Shown piece after piece: positions 33,128-42,181 of a DNA stretch of 64,000 nt; the stretch's first letter is position 1; each line of letters starts with the position of its first letter. Made by a program: the position numbers and the translations under genes. The stretch covers positions 124,001-188,000 of the forward strand of contig JAUIKM010000001.1 in assembly GCA_030430495.1 (NCBI GenBank), given 5' to 3'. This stretch comes from a bacterium. Lineage in GTDB: Bacteria; Bacteroidota; Ignavibacteria; Kapaibacteriales; UBA7675. Under the pieces are notes generated by a model. That model saw only the letters and a program-made list of their open reading frames with translations. It ran no database searches and had not been told where the DNA came from.

Positions 33128-35161
33128 ATGAACAAACTACTGCAGCACTTCCAGACACCGTTCCAAACGATTCCGTTTAACGAAGTACAGGTTGAAGATT
33201 ATCTGCCGGCGCTGACGCAGGCGATGGAAAGCGCGCGACTCGCCGTTGCCGAGCTTGTTTCATCGAAGCAGGCGCCGAGCTTTGCGAACACGATTGAAAC
33301 ACTCGACGTCCTGACCGACCAGATCGACTTTGTTGCAAACGTGTTTTACAATTTGCACTCCGCAGAAACCAACGACTCCATGCAGGCGATCGCCGAGGAG
33401 TTTGGCCGTCATCTGACGGAATTTTACAGCGACTTGTACCTGAATCAGCTGTTGTTTGAACGCATCCGCAGCGTGTACGAGGCCGCCGGAGAACTGGAGC
33501 TGGACGACGAAGCCCGTCACCTGCTGGAATCGACCTTCAAATCCTTTACGCGCAACGGCGCGCTGCTCAACGACGAGGACAAAAAGACGCTGCGGGAGCT
33601 GGACACGGAGCTGAGCCGTCTCTCGCTTCAGTTCGGCGACAACGTTCTGGAGGAGCTCAATTCCTTTGAACTTGTTATCGAAGACAAGGCCGACCTGGAA
33701 GGCCTGCCCGACAATGTGGTGGCGGCCGCTGCCGAAGCCGCCGCTGAGCGCGGCAAAGAAGGCGTCTGGCTGTTCACTCTGGATGCGCCCAGCATGCAGC
33801 CCTTCCTCAAGTTCGCCGACCGTCGCGATCTGCGCGAACAACTCATGAAAGCTTTTTCCACGGTGGCAAGTCGCAGCAACGAACACGACAACCGTGGAAT
33901 CGTCAAAGACATAGCGCATCTGCGCTACCGCCGCGCCCGCCTGCTTGGGTTTGAATCACACGCGCACTTTGTCCTGGCCGAACGCATGGCGCGCACGCCG
34001 GAGAACGTTTCGACCTTCCTGGACGAACTGTTTGAAAAAGCCAAGGACAAAGCCGCCGGGGAAGTGGCCGAGCTGGAGAATATCCAGCACGAATTTGACG
34101 GACGCCGCGATCTGCAGCGTTGGGACTACGCCTATTTTGCCGAGAAACATCGCAAACGCGTTCTCGACATCGACGAAAATGCGCTGCGCCCCTACTTTCA
34201 GCTGGAGCGCTGCATTGAGGGCATGTTTACCGTCGCAAACAAACTCTACGGCCTGGCCTTTGAGCGCCGCATGGACATCGAAGTGTACCACCGCGATGTG
34301 CACGTGTACAAAGTCAGCAACGAAGCCGACGGTTCGCTGGTGGGCATTCTCTACGCCGACTTTTTCCCGCGTGCCGGCAAACGCAACGGCGCCTGGATGA
34401 CGACCTATCGCTCGCAGTGTCTGCGCAACGGACAGGACCAGCGCCCGCACATCTCGATCGTGTGCAATTTTACGCCTCCGTCGTCCGGCAAACCGGCTTT
34501 GCTCTCCTTTGACGAGGTCAATACGCTCTTCCACGAATTTGGACACGCGCTGCACGGCCTGTTGTCCAACTGCCGCTACCGCCAGCATTCCGGCGTCAGC
34601 GTCTACCGCGATTTCGTGGAACTGCCTTCGCAGGTGATGGAGTGCTGGCTGACGGAGCGCGAGTGCCTGGATCTGTTTGCCGCGCACTATGAGTCGGGCG
34701 AAAAACTGCCGGCGGAGCTGGTGGAGAAGATTCAGAAATCGGAAAAAATGAATCAGGGTTATGCCATCCTGCGACAGATCAGTTTGGGAGTTCTGGATCT
34801 GTCCTGGCACACGCGCAGCTCGGACGAGGTACACGACGTTGAGCAGTTTGAGCGCGATGTGACGCGCAAGCTGGAGGTCCTGCCGCACATTGCGCACAGC
34901 AATCTCAGTTGTCGTTTTTCTCACATCTTCCGCGGCGGGTACTCAGCCGGTTACTACGGCTATAAATGGGCTGAAGTCCTGGCCGCCGACGCCTTTGAGT
35001 TCTTCAAGGAAGCCGGAATTTTTAACCGTGAAATAGCGGCCAAATTCCGCGAGCACATCCTTTCAAAGGGCGGCAGCGTGGATCCGATGGTGCTGTACAA
35101 GCGCTTCCGCGGACGCGAAGCCAACATGGACGCTCTGCTGCGCCGTGCGGGACTGAGCTGA
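33128..35161 (+). CDS. M3 family oligopeptidase
   Basis: The predicted product is 677 aa. I chose the ATG at 33128 (MNKLLQHFQTPFQTIPFNEV) because GGGGAAAAG ends 8 bp before it; the frame to 33014 has no ribosome site. The zinc motif is LFHEFGHALHG with downstream Glu in DFVELPSQVMECW. The conserved RFSHIFRGGYSAGYYGYKW...LAADAFEFF is at the end. It has the normal size of oligopeptidase A/Dcp and no signal peptide, so it should be cytoplasmic and degrade oligopeptides. It ends in a strong terminator at 35234-35270. It is a paralogue of 28959-31070, with the TPR-LuxR regulator between them. Confidence 0.88.
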   Translation: MNKLLQHFQTPFQTIPFNEVQVEDYLPALTQAMESARLAVAELVSSKQAPSFANTIETLDVLTDQIDFVANVFYNLHSAETNDSMQAIAEEFGRHLTEFYSDLYLNQLLFERIRSVYEAAGELELDDEARHLLESTFKSFTRNGALLNDEDKKTLRELDTELSRLSLQFGDNVLEELNSFELVIEDKADLEGLPDNVVAAAAEAAAERGKEGVWLFTLDAPSMQPFLKFADRRDLREQLMKAFSTVASRSNEHDNRGIVKDIAHLRYRRARLLGFESHAHFVLAERMARTPENVSTFLDELFEKAKDKAAGEVAELENIQHEFDGRRDLQRWDYAYFAEKHRKRVLDIDENALRPYFQLERCIEGMFTVANKLYGLAFERRMDIEVYHRDVHVYKVSNEADGSLVGILYADFFPRAGKRNGAWMTTYRSQCLRNGQDQRPHISIVCNFTPPSSGKPALLSFDEVNTLFHEFGHALHGLLSNCRYRQHSGVSVYRDFVELPSQVMECWLTERECLDLFAAHYESGEKLPAELVEKIQKSEKMNQGYAILRQISLGVLDLSWHTRSSDEVHDVEQFERDVTRKLEVLPHIAHSNLSCRFSHIFRGGYSAGYYGYKWAEVLAADAFEFFKEAGIFNREIAAKFREHILSKGGSVDPMVLYKRFRGREANMDALLRRAGLS

Positions 35162-35233
35162 GTTGGTAATGCCTTCTCTGCAAAACCCTTTTTGCTTGCC
35201 ATCGAGTTTCGGGTTTGTTAAACAAGTCAATCC

Positions 35234-35270
35234 AAGAGCCGGCCGCCGCGGTGCGGCTCTTGTTGTTTTT
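35234..35270 (+). terminator. Rho-independent terminator
   Basis: Perfect stem AAGAGCCG (35234-35241) / CGGCTCTT (35254-35261), then GTTGTTTTT. Confidence 0.85.
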
Positions 35271-35317
35271 GTGTCGAAAGATGCACGATTACATCACGTC
35301 AATCAGGTAAAGTACGA

Positions 35318-36385
35318 ATGAACGCAGACAGTCAGAAATTTCTGGAAGCATACTTAAACAATGCTTCACCTACCGGGTACGAGTCTTCCGGTCAACAAAT
35401 GTGGCTCGAGTATCTGCAGCCGTATTGCGACGAGCATTTCAGCGATGTCTATGGTACGGCTGTCGCCGTTGTTAACCCCGGCGCGGACTACAAGGTTGTT
35501 ATTGAGGCGCATGCAGACGAGATCTCCTGGTATGTTAATCATATCACGGATGAAGGCTATATCTACGTGATTCGCAACGGCGGGTCCGATCATCAGATTG
35601 CGCCGTCCAAACGCGTTAACTTCCACACGGAAAAAGGTCTGGTAAAAGGCGTGTTCGGCTGGCCTGCAATTCACGTGCGCAGTCGTGAAAAAGAAGAAAC
35701 GCCGACGTTGAAGAACATTTTCATCGACATCGGCTGCTCGTCGCGCAAGGAAGTGGAAGAAGCCGGCGTGCGCGTCGGTACCGTAGCGACCTTTGACGAC
35801 GAAATGATGATGTTAAACAATCGCTACGTCGTGGGCCGCGCTCTGGACAACCGCATCGGCGGCTTCATGATTGCCGAGACGGCGCGCCGTCTGAAAGAAG
35901 AGAACATCAAACTGCCCTACAGTTTGTACGTGGTCAACGCCGTGCAGGAAGAAGTCGGCCTGCGCGGAGCCGAAATGATTTCGCGTCGCATCAAACCGGA
36001 CGTCGCCGTTGTTACGGACGTCTGCCACGACACCCAGTCGCCGATGTACGACAAAATCACGCAGGGCGACCTTAGCTCGGGCAAGGGGCCGGTTCTGACC
36101 TGGGGCCCGGCGGTGCAGAACAACCTGCTGAAAATGCTGTGCGACACGGCCGACAACAACTCGATCAAGTATCAGCGTGCCGCTGCGTCCCGCGTTACCG
36201 GCACTGATACGGACGCCTTTGCCTACTCCGCGGAAGGCGTTGCTTCGGCCCTGATCTCTCTGCCGCTGAAATACATGCACACGACGGTTGAAATGGCGCA
36301 TGTGGACGACATCGAAAGCGTGATTAATCTCATGAAGGAATTCCTGGTTGCGCTGCCGGCCGGCCACGATTTCCGCTATTTCTGA
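35318..36385 (+). CDS. M42 family aminopeptidase
   Basis: The predicted product is 355 aa, beginning MNADSQKFLEAYLNNASPTG after AGGTAAAG. Metal ligands and surrounding motifs are present: AHADEISWYV, the GRALDNRIGG bridging Asp, VQEEVGLRGAEM with the catalytic Glu pair, VTDVCHD, TGTDTDAFAYS and a final HTTVEMAH. These enzymes form large cytoplasmic tetrahedral assemblies that remove N-terminal residues (glutamyl, leucyl or broad) from short peptides. Placement beside M3 oligopeptidases suggests shared peptide recycling. A textbook terminator (36408-36431) follows. Confidence 0.88.
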   Translation: MNADSQKFLEAYLNNASPTGYESSGQQMWLEYLQPYCDEHFSDVYGTAVAVVNPGADYKVVIEAHADEISWYVNHITDEGYIYVIRNGGSDHQIAPSKRVNFHTEKGLVKGVFGWPAIHVRSREKEETPTLKNIFIDIGCSSRKEVEEAGVRVGTVATFDDEMMMLNNRYVVGRALDNRIGGFMIAETARRLKEENIKLPYSLYVVNAVQEEVGLRGAEMISRRIKPDVAVVTDVCHDTQSPMYDKITQGDLSSGKGPVLTWGPAVQNNLLKMLCDTADNNSIKYQRAAASRVTGTDTDAFAYSAEGVASALISLPLKYMHTTVEMAHVDDIESVINLMKEFLVALPAGHDFRYF

Positions 36386-36407
36386 GCGTGAAATTCGATT
36401 GAACCGG

Positions 36408-36431
36408 GGCCGTGAAAACATTTTCACGGCC
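36408..36431 (+). terminator. Rho-independent terminator of the M42 gene
   Basis: Perfect 11-bp inverted repeat GGCCGTGAAAA (36408-36418) / TTTTCACGGCC (36421-36431), loop of two bases. It works equally well on either strand. A GTG at 36412 that could start a long frame lies inside this stem and is therefore not used. Confidence 0.85.
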
Positions 36432-36543
36432 TTGTGCGTCTATCGGCCGGTCCGGGGCAGACAGACGGGAAAGCGGCGCACAGTCGGGCACAGGCTGCGG
36501 CGCGCCAATCAGCAGCAGTTCAGACTTTACAGGCATTGTACGA

Positions 36544-37005
36544 GTGATTGAGGAAGCGCGGGACCAACGCACAATCGTAAGTTTTCAGGCGCACTTTGGA
36601 TACGCGTCGCCGGAGGGGCTTCCCCCCGGTGCGGCGATGTCCGATTTCCTGGAATCGGAGTTGAATGCCCGCGGCTTGCTGGTGGACGCCCGTCGGAACA
36701 CGGAAGACTCACACGTTTTCCACGTCATTTCCGGTTCGCGGCGTTTTGGGTTGCTGCTCGGTTTGATCGAAGACGATGAACGAGAGTGGCTGGTTCTGAC
36801 CTATTCGCGGCTTGGCCGCGTACGGCGTATGTTCGGCGCCCGCGACAACGATGAATACAGAGCCATGCTGGCCGCGATTCACGAAGTTCTGCTGGCGGAC
36901 GAACGCTTCTCCAATGTGCGCTGGTACACGGAGCAGGGCTGGCATGATGACCCGCTCGACGCCTGGAAAAGTCTGCCATTCGAAACAAATTCCGATTATA
37001 ATTAG
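36544..37005 (+). CDS. Hypothetical YbjN-sized protein
   Basis: The product is 153 aa from GTG 36544 (first residues VIEEARDQRTIV); ATG 36637 is an alternative. The longer frame to 36412 starts inside a terminator and is rejected. The middle has a beta-rich pattern (SHVFHVISGSRRFGLLLGLIEDDEREWLVLTYS) followed by two helices (DEYRAMLAAIHEVLLADERF). There is no TM or signal peptide. I do not recognise a family with confidence; the size and the W..L..S core are loosely like small single-domain proteins of unknown role. The gene is upstream of the tandem GNAT gene in the same direction. Confidence 0.5.
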   Translation: MIEEARDQRTIVSFQAHFGYASPEGLPPGAAMSDFLESELNARGLLVDARRNTEDSHVFHVISGSRRFGLLLGLIEDDEREWLVLTYSRLGRVRRMFGARDNDEYRAMLAAIHEVLLADERFSNVRWYTEQGWHDDPLDAWKSLPFETNSDYN

Positions 37006-37118
37006 CATAGCGCGGAAAATGTGTTGGCCATATTGGAAAATCGATTATTTTGGCCGGAATTGCGCGGCGGGACAGCGCGTCGCACCTCACATTGAGCGTT
37101 TAGGGAGTTGGGCTTACT

Positions 37119-38126
37119 ATGGCGAGGATGGAACTCGACGAGCTTGTAGAACTTGAAACCATGCCGGAAATCGACGGCCTGGTGTTTCGCCGTTATCGCG
37201 GAGCGGAAGATGCCACCGCGCTGGCCCAGGTAAAAGAATCCGGAGCAAAGAAGGACCGAATCGATCCGCTTTCCTCCGTGGAATCCCTGCCGGATGCGGA
37301 AACCATCAAGGAAGCCTTGCGCTACAAGGATCCGCTCGACACCCTGCTGGCGGAAGTCAACGGACAGATCGTTGCCTTTGCCTATATGCTGTGGTGGACG
37401 GAAGATACCGGAGTCTGGGTCTACCAGGTTAACTTCTCAATCATGCCCGACTGGCGCGGACACAAGATCGGTGAAGCTCTGCTGGACTGGGCCGAGAATC
37501 GCTCCCGCGAACTGGCCGAAGTTCACCCGACGGGCGGCCGCGTGCTTGTGGCGGCCAACGCCACCAACGCCGAAAAAGACGCCGTCAAACTGCTTAAACA
37601 ACAAGGTTATACGCCGCGTTTTCGCCTCGACGAATACCGCTTTGACCGCTTCCGCAGTCTAAACGACCGCGAAGTGCCCGTTCCGGAATCGTTTACCATT
37701 AAACCGATTGAAGTCGAGCACTACCAGGAAATCTGGAAAGCTCATACAGACGCTTTCGGTCACGACAGTTCCGGCGACATTCGCACCAAAGAAGACTACC
37801 GCAAACTGTTTGAATCGCCGGACTTTGACCAGGATCTCTGGCGCGTAGCCTGGGTGGGAAAACAGGTGGCCGGCATCATCGAGTGCACCGTAAATGAACG
37901 CCGCGGCGAACTGGCCGACCTCTGCGTGCGTCCTTCCTGGCGTCGCAACGGCCTGGCAAAAGCGCTGGTAAACGAAGCGCTGAAAGCCCTGCGTGAGAAG
38001 GGAATTAAACACCTGTATGTCAACACGCGCTCGGACAACAGATTCGGTGCCGGAGAGATGTACAAGAATCTTGGCTTCAAACTCCGCAAGGTATTTACTC
38101 GATTCGTCAAGCCGCTCCAGAACTGA
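37119..38126 (+). CDS. Tandem GNAT-fold acetyltransferase
   Basis: The predicted product is 335 aa, starting MARMELDELVELETMPEIDG, with TAGGGAG upstream. Two GNAT domains are visible. The first (~residues 20-185) has the acetyl-CoA loop in NFSIMPDWRGHKIGEALLDW. The second (~190-330) has LCVRPSWRRNGLAKALVNEAL followed by LYVNTRSDNRFGAGEMYKNLGF. Both loops keep the R/Q-x-x-G-x-G/A pattern (RGHKIG, RRNGLA), so both may bind CoA. Such proteins acetylate amines, antibiotics, peptides or protein N-termini; the substrate cannot be inferred. It is probably co-transcribed with the small membrane protein at 38152. Confidence 0.82.
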   Translation: MARMELDELVELETMPEIDGLVFRRYRGAEDATALAQVKESGAKKDRIDPLSSVESLPDAETIKEALRYKDPLDTLLAEVNGQIVAFAYMLWWTEDTGVWVYQVNFSIMPDWRGHKIGEALLDWAENRSRELAEVHPTGGRVLVAANATNAEKDAVKLLKQQGYTPRFRLDEYRFDRFRSLNDREVPVPESFTIKPIEVEHYQEIWKAHTDAFGHDSSGDIRTKEDYRKLFESPDFDQDLWRVAWVGKQVAGIIECTVNERRGELADLCVRPSWRRNGLAKALVNEALKALREKGIKHLYVNTRSDNRFGAGEMYKNLGFKLRKVFTRFVKPLQN

Positions 38127-38151
38127 CGAAACGCATCGGTCGGGGATTTAC

Positions 38152-38520
38152 GTGAACAGCCAGCAGCGTCTGAGTTCCATCAAGACGGCATGGGTCGCCG
38201 GCTATCTGTATGCCGGTTTTCGCATCCTCGAAGTACTGGTATCGTTCCTGCGCTACGGCAGTCCCGGTTATGCGTTCGACCAGTCGCAGCACAACATTAT
38301 CAATGCGGTTGTGATCTTTGTGCTGTGCACAATGTTTCGCCACGGACATCGGTTTGCGATGCTACTCTTGCCGCTTGCCGCTGCATTCGGTATCGTGATG
38401 AACTACATGCGCGGCGCGTCGCTGCTGCGGCTCGGCATTGACGGGATTTTACTGGGACTTTTTATCGCCGGTGCAGTTGCCGTGTTCACGGATAAAAGCA
38501 AACGCAAAACGGATTCGTAA
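38152..38520 (+). CDS. Small multi-pass membrane protein
   Basis: The predicted product is 122 aa, with GTG start at 38152 preceded by GGGGAT; the longer frame inside the GNAT gene is a shadow. It has four hydrophobic segments (WVAGYLYAGFRILEVLVSFL, NIINAVVIFVLCTMF, AMLLLPLAAAFGIVMNYM, LGIDGILLGLFIAGAVAVF). It ends in a basic tail. No family recognised. The start lies 25 bp after the GNAT stop, which suggests an operon. Confidence 0.6.
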   Translation: MNSQQRLSSIKTAWVAGYLYAGFRILEVLVSFLRYGSPGYAFDQSQHNIINAVVIFVLCTMFRHGHRFAMLLLPLAAAFGIVMNYMRGASLLRLGIDGILLGLFIAGAVAVFTDKSKRKTDS

Positions 38521-38817
38521 CTCAGCGGTGGATGTTGCATCGTCGCGGTCAACCTTCCGTCGGCGAACCTCAGCCGGGTGGAGAAGCGAAGGGAGTCAAA
38601 GTCGCGGAACGTCCAGGTCGTCAATCCGCGCATCCCGCTGGTACAACGGAAAGGCACGTTCGCCACGTTAGCTGTAACGTTCAACCGATCCTTCTTGATC
38701 GCAACAACGTGTTTGATGTAGTATTCCGGTCTTCATTGCCCAAACGGTCCTGCAGATTCCGTCGTGTAAAACGCATGGCGTGCCGCGAACGTACAGGCGC
38801 AACTGATGAGGACCGCC
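38521..38817. other. Intergenic, no gene seen
   Basis: Nearly 300 bp of GC-rich sequence between two small membrane protein genes. No supported frame or hairpin. Confidence 0.35.
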
Positions 38818-39027
38818 ATGAAAAACAACGGCAGCCGAGAGCGCGGCGTCAGCGTACGGGTCGCTCTCTTTGAATCTTCTATCATGTTTTTGATACAGGT
38901 TTTGCTGTATTCAACTTTTGAATTGGTCCTGTACGGCCTGAGCGAAATCCGCCTGAGCGTCTCCATTCCCACGGCCGTATTTTTTGCTGTGTGGCAATAC
39001 CTCGGTATGCGTCGCGGTCTGGATTGA
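38818..39027 (+). CDS. Very small membrane protein
   Basis: The predicted product is 69 aa. The ATG at 38818 (MKNNGSRERGVSVRVALFES) has GAGGA at 38808-38812. A charged N-terminus is followed by two hydrophobic stretches (SIMFLIQVLLYSTFELVLYGL and VSIPTAVFFAVWQYLGM) and RRGLD at the end. It reads as a two-TM hairpin protein. It is short, so only the ribosome site and clean hydrophobic pattern support it. Confidence 0.45.
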   Translation: MKNNGSRERGVSVRVALFESSIMFLIQVLLYSTFELVLYGLSEIRLSVSIPTAVFFAVWQYLGMRRGLD

Positions 39028-39193
39028 CAGCGTTGTGATAATCGAGAGTTTGCAAGAGATGACGACGGCGGAGTTTGCAATCAGACCACGCAATTCCGGA
39101 CCTTGTTGCGGACCGGCGGCCCGGTGGTTCGCTGTTTAACATCAGATTGCCTGCAAGTACTTTCGGCAGTCGTTCCTCATTTGGAGTGTAAGA

Positions 39194-40342
39194 GTGGAAG
39201 AGACCTGGGAATTCAACGATAAAAGTTTTGTCCTGCAGCGCCGGCCCGGCGAGACCAGCCTGCAGACACTGCGCGCCTGGAACAGCTCGGATGAATATCT
39301 GCTGCAGCAATTTGCCGAAAGCAAAGTCGCGCCCGACGCATCGGTGCTCGTTGTCCAGGATCACTTTGGAGCGCTTGCGCTGCACACCTGGGAACACAAA
39401 CCGTTATTGTTGACCGACTCGCTGATGGCCGAGCAGGTGACCAAAAGCAATCTGCAGGCCAACGGCATCGACCCCGCCGGTCTGCAATTCACCGACCCGC
39501 TGACGTTTGCCGCTGAAAAACGCGAGCGGCCGTTTGACGTTGTCCTGCTAAAAATTCCGCGGCAACGCGAGTATCTGCGCATGCTGCTGCACATTATTCG
39601 GCCGCATTTGAACGAAAACACGCTTTTTCTGGCGGCGGGCATGGTTAAACACGTTGCGCCCGACGCGCGCAAGGACATGGCAGATATCATCGGCGCGAGT
39701 GAAGTCATGCGCGTCTGGAAAAAAGCAATTGTCATTCGCTGTACGTTTGAGCCAAACCGCATCATTCCCGAAGCGCAGTTCCGCGAGAGTTTTAAACTGC
39801 CTGAGCTGGACCGCACGCTCTGCGCCTGGCCGTCGGTTTTTGCCGCGGGCAAACTGGATATGGGCACGCGTCTGTTGATGGAATTCATGCCCTCGTCCAA
39901 TGACGTCAAAACCATTGCCGATCTGGGCTGCGGCAGCGGGGTGCTGTCCATAGCGGCGGCGCGAACCTATCCCGCCGCCAAGATTATTGCTGTGGATGAG
40001 TCGGCTCTGGCTGTTGCTTCGCTGCGCGCCGGCCTGGAACAAAACAGCGACCTGGAAATTGCCGTTCACCGCGCCGACGGGCTGGGAGAATTCGAAGACA
40101 GCACTTTTGACCTGGTCATCTGCAATCCGCCGTTTCACGCCGAAGCCGCGCTCAGTCTCAGCGAAACGACGCGCCTGCTGCCGGACGTGGCCCGCGCGTT
40201 GACCGACGAAGGCGAGTTCCGCATGGTCGGCCGCACGAGCATGCCGTATGTGCGCCATCTGAGCGAGTATTTCAACGAAGTCGAAACAGTAACCAAGCGC
40301 AGCGGCTTCAGCATCATTTCCGCCCGTAAACCGCGCCGTTGA
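39194..40342 (+). CDS. rlmG: RlmG/RsmC-like rRNA methyltransferase
   Basis: The predicted product is 382 aa, with GTG start at 39194 after TTGGAG. The length matches RlmG (about 380 aa), which consists of a degenerate N-terminal and an active C-terminal methyltransferase domain. The C-terminal half has the SAM-binding IADLGCGSGVLSIAAA, the acidic strand AKIIAVDESALAV and the diagnostic VICNPPFHAE. NPPFH is characteristic of the RlmG/RsmC N2-guanine methyltransferases. The product should modify a guanine in 23S or 16S rRNA; which one needs a phylogeny, so the symbol is provisional. The stop at 40342 lies 3 bp before the next start, so the two genes are probably translated from one message. Confidence 0.75.
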   Translation: MEETWEFNDKSFVLQRRPGETSLQTLRAWNSSDEYLLQQFAESKVAPDASVLVVQDHFGALALHTWEHKPLLLTDSLMAEQVTKSNLQANGIDPAGLQFTDPLTFAAEKRERPFDVVLLKIPRQREYLRMLLHIIRPHLNENTLFLAAGMVKHVAPDARKDMADIIGASEVMRVWKKAIVIRCTFEPNRIIPEAQFRESFKLPELDRTLCAWPSVFAAGKLDMGTRLLMEFMPSSNDVKTIADLGCGSGVLSIAAARTYPAAKIIAVDESALAVASLRAGLEQNSDLEIAVHRADGLGEFEDSTFDLVICNPPFHAEAALSLSETTRLLPDVARALTDEGEFRMVGRTSMPYVRHLSEYFNEVETVTKRSGFSIISARKPRR

Positions 40343-40345
40343 GCC

Positions 40346-41326
40346 ATGCGGTCGGCAATCGAATACCGTTGCGGACTGCAACATTGGAACGCACAATTCG
40401 TTGTTCGGCTCGTGATCCGCAATTCAACCATACTATGCCTTGTGCTGCTGCTGGCCGTGTCAGCGCCGATCGGCGCCGCGGCGCAACAGTTCGACACGTC
40501 GTTCAGCTCCGTCAGACACATCCGCATCGACCGCCCGTTTGAAGGGCTGACCATTCGACGACTGGACGCGCGATCCGCGGCGACGAGTAGCCTGAATCTG
40601 CGAGAAACCGGCTCGCGGAGCGTGATCGAACATCTCGGCGATACCCTGTTCATCAGTCTGCCGCAAGCACAAAACGACAATCCGGACCCCGGTTCGCTGC
40701 GACTGCTGTGCGCCGATGGTCTGAACATTGAAGTGCACGCCGGCAGCGGCGACCTGGACGTCTCCGGCTGGAACGGCAACATCAGCGCGGACATAGAAGC
40801 GGGGACTGCACAGTTAAGCGGCATTCAGGGAAATTTCAGTCTGAGCGGCGAGACACTGGATGTCATCATGACCAACGTCGATCACTCCAACGTCTCTGTG
40901 CGCACGCAGTACGGCACGGTCGTGCACTGCAAAACACCTTTGCGCGCGGGCAATTACAGTCTGCACAGCGTCCACGGCGACGTGCAGGTTTTTCACTATT
41001 CATCCGCCTCGTACAATCTGAACGCAGTTTCAAACGAAGGCATGGTGGACGTCTACATTGACGGCATGCAGGCGCAAACAAACCCTGCGACCTCGGCTTC
41101 CACAGCACAGGGCGTCGTCGGAACGGGAGCCGCCGCCCTTGATCTTCAGTCGACCGACGGGTTCATCACGATAGCGCTGGACGTAGCTCCTTCGGTCAAT
41201 CTCCAGTTGCCGCAGCACGGCATGCAGCAAGGTCCGGCGCGCCGCGGCGCATATTTCCAGGCGCCGCACTTTTTTGGCTGTCCCTGCCATTCCGGCCCTC
41301 CGATTGTCCCTTCACTCGAAAACTGA
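40346..41326 (+). CDS. Secreted DUF4097-like beta-solenoid protein
   Basis: The product is 326 aa from ATG 40346; GTG 40412 gives a cleaner signal peptide (IRNSTILCLVLLLAVSAPIG, then AAAQQ). The mature part is a repetitive beta structure of the kind seen in DUF4097/DUF2807 proteins: LNIEVHAGSGDLDVSGWNG, then ISADIEAGTAQLSGIQGN, DVIMTNVDHSNVSVRTQYG and YSLHSVHGDVQVFHY, where each rung steps by ~20 residues. The C-terminus is Pro/His/Cys-rich (FFGCPCHSGPP). Such proteins are periplasmic or surface-exposed; the role is unknown. It overlaps no other gene and follows rlmG directly. Confidence 0.65.
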   Translation: MRSAIEYRCGLQHWNAQFVVRLVIRNSTILCLVLLLAVSAPIGAAAQQFDTSFSSVRHIRIDRPFEGLTIRRLDARSAATSSLNLRETGSRSVIEHLGDTLFISLPQAQNDNPDPGSLRLLCADGLNIEVHAGSGDLDVSGWNGNISADIEAGTAQLSGIQGNFSLSGETLDVIMTNVDHSNVSVRTQYGTVVHCKTPLRAGNYSLHSVHGDVQVFHYSSASYNLNAVSNEGMVDVYIDGMQAQTNPATSASTAQGVVGTGAAALDLQSTDGFITIALDVAPSVNLQLPQHGMQQGPARRGAYFQAPHFFGCPCHSGPPIVPSLEN

Positions 41327-42181
41327 CCTGCTGCGCGCCGACCTGGCGCTTGTGCACTTCTGACTCTTTTGTTTGTCAGCGGGTGAGATGTGCCATTTCT
41401 GCGGGAGGGAGTAAAGGAGAGTTGTGTTCTCAGCCGGATTACGTATAACTATGTAGGAGTTGTGTGCCGGGGCACACCGCTCCAAAACTTATCGTGCCAA
41501 AAATCTCAAATCTGCGATTTTCTGTCAATCTTCAAGCTCTGGAGACCTCAACGCGGCGCAAAACTCAAAGAACGTGCGTTGATAGATGCTGAACGTCCTC
41601 AACCCCAAACCACCGAGTCAGAAGTCTGTCTGAAATATCACTGTCGCGCCGCGCGCCGCGGCGGCTTCAGCGGCAAGCGACGCAAGTCTCAAATATCTGC
41701 TGCCGAAGACTGACGTGTAACGCGCGCCATCTCACAAAAATCTCGACCGTTTCAGCTTGAAATCCGTGTGATTTGCGACAAAGACGAACAAAATTTTCTT
41801 GAGTGGATTTGAAAGGGAACTGTACGGGCCTTCAGTTTGTCCAGCCTGCATCGAGAGCGCGCCGCGAGTTGAAATCGAACGACGGGCGGAAGTGCGGTCG
41901 GCGCCGTGCGAACAACAAATGAGGAATGGCTCCAACCTTGCGTCCGTCGCGATGTACTTGGCGTATCCAATCCGAAAAATTTTGCCGTGGGATGCAACAA
42001 AATTGAAATCGCAGGATTATGTTTTTGTGAATTCCGCCAACTGCGGTTGTCTTACTGCATCCATTTGTCCATGTTGACGTTCCGGAGATTCGGGTGCCGT
42101 TGTTCCGCTCAAAAACGGGGCTTACCACGGCGTCCGGGTTGAACCACGGCGCATCGCACACACACACAGACCTTGAAATTC
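41327..42181. other. Long non-coding stretch with motif and hairpin element
   Basis: About 855 bp. It contains CTTTTGTTTGTCA (41366-41378) and the second copy of the hairpin element. Frames in this region are short, start without ribosome sites and show no domain. The promoter of the TPR kinase at 42182 probably lies in its right part; the start there is preceded by a CACACACACA run (42158-42167). Confidence 0.4.
41447..41540. repeat. Hairpin-bearing dispersed element (related to 19441-19560)
   Basis: ACTATGTAG, then a perfect GTGTGCC-GG-GGCACAC hairpin, CTCCAAAAC, TCGTGCCAAAAA and GCGATTTTC. The order and spacing match the element at 19441. Confidence 0.5.

Noticed and set aside
36412-36543. 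Longer N-terminus for the 36544 gene starting at GTG 36412
   Set aside because: The start codon lies inside the perfect M42 terminator stem (36408-36431), and the added residues are low-complexity.
41390-41713. 107-codon plus-strand frame
   Set aside because: Runs through the hairpin-bearing dispersed element, has no ribosome site and no recognisable pattern.
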